In this document: positions 14,028 through 18,126 of the stretch, piece by piece
How positions within the stretch are numbered: the first letter of the stretch is position 1
Layout of the letters: each line of letters opens with the position of its first letter
Assembly: GCA_018648945.1 (NCBI GenBank)
Contig: JABGQJ010000046.1
Span: forward strand, 1-18,126
Origin: Victivallales bacterium
GTDB taxonomy: Bacteria; Verrucomicrobiota; Lentisphaeria; Oligosphaerales; Lenti-02
Reading direction: 5' to 3'
Length of the DNA: 18,126 bases
Notes under the pieces: generated by a model
What the model saw: only the letters and a program-made list of their open reading frames with translations
What the model was told of the DNA's origin: nothing
Databases searched by the model: none
Made by a program: the position numbers and the translations under genes

Positions 14028-14071
14028 TGGCTGGTCTCCCGAAGTACATTCGCAGAGACCACCACTAGCCA
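14028..14071. repeat. Imperfect inverted repeat upstream of the DUF4091 gene
   Basis: The arms are TGGCT, GGTCTC and CGAA on the left (14028-14032, 14033-14038, 14040-14043), facing TTCG, GAGACC and AGCCA on the right (14049-14052, 14055-14060, 14067-14071). The centre is GTACATT-like and there is a six-base bulge on the right arm. It ends just before the AAGGAA ribosome site. It could be an operator in the divergent promoter region or a 5'-leader hairpin. No T-run follows, so it is not a standard terminator. Confidence 0.7.
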
Positions 14072-14089
14072 ACGAAGGAATGCCCGACC

Positions 14090-17000
14090 ATGAAGCTCTG
14101 CTGCCTGCTGGGTCTGTTTAGTGTCGCCGCCTGGGCCATTGAGGTCCCCAATGGTACGTTTGAAAAGGGGCAGGGAGAGCAGCCGGACGGCTGGCAGTTG
14201 GTTGATGGCTCCGGCGGTTGGCGGAGCAGGCTAGGGGGGCATGTGTTCGTGCGTGGCGATGGCAACGATATGGGCTACTGGCGCTCTTCGAGTCTGCCCT
14301 TCGAGCCAGGCAAGCTGTATCGCGTGAGCTTCCGGGCAAGGTCGGCGGATGCGGGCGGCGGCACGGCTGTGACCGGGCCGGTGTTCTGCAACATGGATAT
14401 TGGGGTTCCGCCAACCGAATGGCGCCGCTATCGGGGGGTCTTTCTGGCACCACACAATCTGTCCGCAGAGAGCTCCTGGCTACGGTTCGGCCAGTGGCAC
14501 GCATCCGGCGAGATCGCCTTTGACGATGTCGTGGTGGAGGAGGTGCAGGCGATCCATGCCCGTCAGGATGCCCTTGTCCTGGGGGATGGCGAGGACGTGT
14601 CGGGCGGCAGCTACACCTTCCGGGCTCCCTTGAACAGCGATGGGCGCAACTCGTCCCGTCCGCTGGCGCTCGCGGCCTGTAACTTCAACTCCAATCGGTG
14701 GACGTTCGGGGCGAACAGCGAAGTGATTTACGCGCATCAAGTGGGTGACCACACGCAGGTTTCCGGTGAGGTGGAGGTGACCGTGGGCTACTACAGCGGC
14801 GGCCAACTGATCGTGGAAGCCAGCGCCGACGGCAAGCCCTGGCAGGCCATCGGTTTGCTCGGGGAGAAGGGCACGGTCACCCAGGCCCTTCCCGAGGGGT
14901 TCTTTCCGGCCAAGGAGATCCGGATTCGGTTGCGGGCAGAGACCAAGCAGAAGGTCGGGGCGGCGCAGAGTGATCCGGGTTCCTTCCAGGTGCATGGATT
15001 CCGCTACCAGGCCACACTGCGCAAGCCCGTGGACCGGGACATGAAGGGCAGCACTCGCTACCTGGTCGTGTTGAAGGAGCATCCCCAACTGAAGGTGGAC
15101 GTGCTTGGCCTTGGAGAGGGCGTGCCCGGCGGCAAAAACGCGCTGGATCTGGCCGTGACCAACCCCGGCAAGACCATGCTGCTGCCCTGTGACATCAAGC
15201 TCTGGCGCTCGGACGAGACGCTCCCCAAGAGCACCACGCGCAGACAGATTGGCATCAAACCCGGCAGCAACCGGCTCTCCGTGCCCTTCGAGATCCCCGG
15301 TACGGGCGAATGGACCGTGGCCTTCAGTATCGGCAAGGAGTACCAGGCGAAGACGGATCTCTTCGTCCCCGAGTTCTATGCCTCCCACTATGGCGAACTG
15401 GTGCCGGGCGGCAGCGAGTCGGTGGCGTTGTGGCGGGCGGCCTCCGGCTGGAAGGTGCCAAGGACCCGGGCGCTGCCAGAGGCGAAGGCCAAGGCGCTTG
15501 AACTGGCCATGGCCCGCAACGAGGCAGAAGCCGTGCAGTTGGTGGTGCGTCCGCAGGATGATCTGAAGGGGCTGAAGGTGCAGGCGAGCAGTCTGCGTTC
15601 GCGCGGTCGAGAGATTCCGGCCAGCGCGATTGAGATTCTGCGCGTTGCCTATGTGAACGTGGAGCGCCCCACCGACCGCACCGGCCTGGTGGCCGCCTGG
15701 CCCGATCCATTGCCGCCGCTCACCAAACCACTGGATCTTGCCGCCGGGCAGAACCAGCCGCTGTGGGTCCGCGTCAAAGCTCCCGCGAACGCTGCCCCGG
15801 GGACCTACAAGGGGGAACTGAAGCTGACGGCGGCGGGCTGGAGCGCCACGGTTCCCCTCCGCGTGCAGGTGTTCGGCTTCACGCTGCCGGACCGCATGAC
15901 GTGCCAGACAGCGTTTGGCTTCTCCCCCCACAGGGCGTTCCAATACCAGAAACTGACCGACCCGCAACAGCGGCGCGAGGTGCTTGACAAGTACTTGCAG
16001 AATTTCAGTGACCACCACATCTCCCCCTACAATCCCGCGCCCCTTGATTCGGTGCGGGTGGACTGGCCAAGCCTGGGGAGCTGGCATGGTGGCCAGCGGG
16101 ATGAGACGGACAAGATGTCCGGGAAGGCGTCGCTGCTGGTGAACGATACTTCGGAGACGGGCGGCGCCTCCGCGCAGTTTGCCGAGCATGTCGCGCTCCC
16201 GAAGAAGGGCCTCCGGCTGCGCTTCCGCTACCGTACGCTCCAGCCGGGGCATGAGTTCCTCGTGACCTTCAACCACTACGACACGAACAAGCAGTGGATG
16301 TCTGGCCGCAACAACGACATGCACTTCACCGGCGACGGCACATGGCAGGCAGTGGACCGGGTGATCGACCGTTTCCCCGAGGGCGCGGCGAGTATGCGTA
16401 TCACCCTCTGGGCCACGCTCTATGCCGAAGACGGGCGTTACACCGGCGGCGTCCGCTTCGACGACCTCGAAGTAACCGATCTGGATACGGGAAAGGTGGT
16501 GGCTGAGGGCGATTTCGAACCGCTGCCGCTGGATGCCTTGCGGCCGACCTTCGACTGGACGGCCTGGGACAAGGCAATGACGAAGGCGATCGACGAGTAC
16601 CACTTCAACACCTTCCGCATGGGCCTACAGGGGATGGGTGGCGGCACGTTCCATGCGCGGCACGATCCCTCTCTGCTGGGCTATAGCGAGGAAACCGAGG
16701 GCTACAAGACCGCCTTCTCGCGGTACCTGAAAGGCATCGAGAGCCATCTGGATGAAAAGGGCTGGCTGGACGAGGCCTTCATCTACTGGTTCGACGAGCC
16801 CGACCCCAAAGACTACGATTTCGTCATGAGCGGCTTCCAGAAGCTGAAAACCCACGCGCCAGGTCTGCGACGGATGCTTACCGAGCAGATTGAGGAGGGG
16901 CTGATTGGCGGTCCCAATCTCTGGTGTCCGGTGTCTAGCAGTTACCAGGACGATCTCGGAGCGGAACGCCGGGCGGCGGGCGACCGCTTCTGGTGGTACG

Positions 17001-17560
17001 TCTGCACCGGTCCCAAAGCCCCGTATGCCACGCTTTTCATCGACCATCCGGGTACGGAAATGCGCGTGTGGTTGTGGCAGACGTGGAAACGCGAGATCGA
17101 TGGCATTCTGGTCTGGGAGACCAACTACTGGAGCAGCGGCGCAGCCTATCCCGACAGTCTCCAGAATCCCTACGAGGATCCGATGGGGTGGGTGTCGGGC
17201 TACAGCACGCCCAAGGGCACCAAGCGCGCCTGGGGCAACGGGGATGGACGCTTCATCTACCCGCCCGAGGCGGCGGCCGACGGTAATCCCGCTGCTCCCG
17301 TTCTCGACGGGCCGGTGGACTCGATTCGCTGGGAGATGTTGCGGGACGGGATCGAGGACTACGAGTATTTCGCGATTCTCAAACGCCTCCTGAAGACGAA
17401 GGGCGACCGTCTGCCCAAGCGGAAGCGCCAGGCCTACACCGCGCTGCTTACCGTGCCTGGGGCGGTCACGGTCACCCGCACGGACTTCACGACCGATCCG
17501 GCCCCAGTGGAGGCACATCGCCGTAAGCTGGCCGAGGCCATCGAGGAGTTGGCCAAGTAG
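14090..17560 (+). CDS. Secreted multidomain DUF4091 / GH123-like glycoside hydrolase
   Basis: The 1156-residue product starts with a short signal peptide (MKLCCLLGLFSVAAWA, probable cut before IEV). Residues 18-155 form a CBM4/9-like beta-sandwich (VPNGTFEKG, then AFDDVVVEEV). Two further beta-rich regions (about 160-325 and 335-440) precede the sandwich typical of GH123/DUF4091 proteins (about 445-610). The catalytic barrel begins near 615. It carries WFDEPDP with the adjacent D902-E903 pair; in characterised GH123 N-acetylgalactosaminidases such an Asp-Glu pair is catalytic. LVWETNYW (about 1006) and SIRWEMLRDGIEDYEYFAIL (about 1082) are DUF4091 hallmarks. A further beta-sandwich (about 650-812) appears to interrupt the barrel. 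AAGGAA lies nine bases before the ATG. The sugar substrate is unknown. Confidence 0.88.
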   Translation: MKLCCLLGLFSVAAWAIEVPNGTFEKGQGEQPDGWQLVDGSGGWRSRLGGHVFVRGDGNDMGYWRSSSLPFEPGKLYRVSFRARSADAGGGTAVTGPVFCNMDIGVPPTEWRRYRGVFLAPHNLSAESSWLRFGQWHASGEIAFDDVVVEEVQAIHARQDALVLGDGEDVSGGSYTFRAPLNSDGRNSSRPLALAACNFNSNRWTFGANSEVIYAHQVGDHTQVSGEVEVTVGYYSGGQLIVEASADGKPWQAIGLLGEKGTVTQALPEGFFPAKEIRIRLRAETKQKVGAAQSDPGSFQVHGFRYQATLRKPVDRDMKGSTRYLVVLKEHPQLKVDVLGLGEGVPGGKNALDLAVTNPGKTMLLPCDIKLWRSDETLPKSTTRRQIGIKPGSNRLSVPFEIPGTGEWTVAFSIGKEYQAKTDLFVPEFYASHYGELVPGGSESVALWRAASGWKVPRTRALPEAKAKALELAMARNEAEAVQLVVRPQDDLKGLKVQASSLRSRGREIPASAIEILRVAYVNVERPTDRTGLVAAWPDPLPPLTKPLDLAAGQNQPLWVRVKAPANAAPGTYKGELKLTAAGWSATVPLRVQVFGFTLPDRMTCQTAFGFSPHRAFQYQKLTDPQQRREVLDKYLQNFSDHHISPYNPAPLDSVRVDWPSLGSWHGGQRDETDKMSGKASLLVNDTSETGGASAQFAEHVALPKKGLRLRFRYRTLQPGHEFLVTFNHYDTNKQWMSGRNNDMHFTGDGTWQAVDRVIDRFPEGAASMRITLWATLYAEDGRYTGGVRFDDLEVTDLDTGKVVAEGDFEPLPLDALRPTFDWTAWDKAMTKAIDEYHFNTFRMGLQGMGGGTFHARHDPSLLGYSEETEGYKTAFSRYLKGIESHLDEKGWLDEAFIYWFDEPDPKDYDFVMSGFQKLKTHAPGLRRMLTEQIEEGLIGGPNLWCPVSSSYQDDLGAERRAAGDRFWWYVCTGPKAPYATLFIDHPGTEMRVWLWQTWKREIDGILVWETNYWSSGAAYPDSLQNPYEDPMGWVSGYSTPKGTKRAWGNGDGRFIYPPEAAADGNPAAPVLDGPVDSIRWEMLRDGIEDYEYFAILKRLLKTKGDRLPKRKRQAYTALLTVPGAVTVTRTDFTTDPAPVEAHRRKLAEAIEELAK

Positions 17561-18126
17561 ATGATAGACTGCTTCCTGGAGCGAATCCCACAAGACTGGC
17601 GCGAGGCGCTCGCCGATGAGCTGGCCGCACCCTATGTCGCCGCATTGGCGGAGTACGAGGCGACCGAGCGGGGGACCAATGTGGTGTTCCCAGCGGCGGC
17701 TGATGTGTTTGCGGCGCTGACGTCGACATCACTGGCCGAAACGCGGGTCGTCATCATTGGGCAAGACCCATACCACGGCGAGGGGCAGGCCCATGGGCTG
17801 GCTTTTTCGGTGCAGCCGGGGGTGCCTCTGCCCCCGTCGCTGCGCAATATCTACCGAGAACTGCGGGATGATTTGGGGGTAGAACCGCCGCCGAACGGCT
17901 GTCTGTCGGGCTGGGCAGAGCAGGGCGTTCTGCTGCTGAACACCGTGCTCACCGTGCGTGCTCACGAGGCGCACTCCCATCGCAAACAGGGCTGGGAGAC
18001 GTTGACCGATGCGGTTTTGCGCACTGTAGCCGAACGGCAGCAAGCAGTGTTTGTTCTCTGGGGTGGCCCTGCCCGTAAGAAACGTCGGCTCCTGGGGGAT
18101 GCGACGGTGGTGGAATCGGCGCAATC
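17561..18126 (+). CDS. ung: Uracil-DNA glycosylase, family 1, C-terminus cut by window end
   Basis: The frame is open from the ATG at 17561 to the window end, 188 codons of a protein usually about 220-230 long. Ung removes uracil from DNA in the first step of base-excision repair. GQDPYHGEGQAHGLAFS (67-83) holds the catalytic Asp (D69) and the uracil-binding region. PPSLRNIYREL (91-101) is the Pro-rich DNA-compressing loop, and LLLNTVLTVR (124-133) is the uracil-specificity Asn motif. VFVLWGGPARKKRRLL (163-178) leads towards the leucine loop HPSP, which lies beyond the edge. The ATG directly follows the TAG of the DUF4091 gene, with GAGGAG about 13 bases upstream inside that gene, so the two are probably cotranscribed. 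Confidence 0.96.
   Translation, partial: MIDCFLERIPQDWREALADELAAPYVAALAEYEATERGTNVVFPAAADVFAALTSTSLAETRVVIIGQDPYHGEGQAHGLAFSVQPGVPLPPSLRNIYRELRDDLGVEPPPNGCLSGWAEQGVLLLNTVLTVRAHEAHSHRKQGWETLTDAVLRTVAERQQAVFVLWGGPARKKRRLLGDATVVESAQ

Noticed and set aside
14022..14036. TGGCAC resembling the -24 element of a sigma-54 promoter before the DUF4091 gene
   Set aside because: The required GC at the -12 position is absent at the right spacing.
14480..16603. 707-codon open frame on the minus strand opposite the DUF4091 gene
   Set aside because: The plus-strand gene has a signal peptide, ribosome site and conserved catalytic motifs. The antisense frame is rich in Leu, Arg, Gly and His with no motif.

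Overview
The window is bacterial DNA, GC-rich by eye, with tightly packed genes and clear Shine-Dalgarno sites. No gene is clearly assignable to a species. A secreted GH123/DUF4091-type glycosidase, a divergent uroporphyrinogen-decarboxylase-family protein, IorAB 2-oxoacid:ferredoxin oxidoreductase, a GNHTDY-type galactokinase and an ExbB/ExbD cassette together suggest a largely anaerobic, polysaccharide-using Gram-negative. Lentisphaerota/Kiritimatiellota or another PVC-related, Hydrogenedentota-like or Armatimonadota-like lineage would fit. This placement is an inference and is weak.

Layout. At the left edge a leftward gene, cut by the window, encodes a NYN-type RNase-like protein with an OST-HTH domain. 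It diverges from a small rightward acylphosphatase gene (1247-1549). From 13953 down to 1551 everything runs leftward. In transcription order these are a PHP-type histidinol-phosphatase, then iorA-iorB-galK-ffh, then, after a 171-bp gap, yebC, a bifunctional NAD(P)HX epimerase/dehydratase, exbB, exbD, a TonB-position membrane protein, a tiny membrane zinc-ribbon protein, rsmD and the uroporphyrinogen-decarboxylase-like gene. Spacing inside these blocks is short and often overlapping, so most are probably cotranscribed. At the right, transcribed rightward, lie a 1156-residue secreted DUF4091/GH123-like protein and, immediately after its stop codon, a uracil-DNA glycosylase gene cut by the window end.

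How the genes fit together. iorAB would oxidise aromatic 2-oxoacids with CoA, passing electrons to an acceptor, but this IorA lacks the usual C-terminal ferredoxin domain. galK, ffh, yebC, the NAD(P)HX repair enzyme and rsmD are metabolic and translation housekeeping functions. exbB, exbD and the third gene form an inner-membrane proton-driven energising module. The DUF4091 protein is probably exported and acts on glycans.

No mobile element, CRISPR array, tRNA or rRNA gene was seen. There is no stretch over 300 bp without a gene. I did not find a clearly new multi-gene defence or mobile system. The most unusual points are the truncated IorA, the substituted sugar-binding motif in GalK, the unrecognised third and fourth members of the ExbBD operon, a beta-sandwich insertion inside the DUF4091 catalytic region, a 15-bp tandem repeat at the start of the uroporphyrinogen-decarboxylase-like gene, and a long imperfect inverted repeat in front of the DUF4091 gene.
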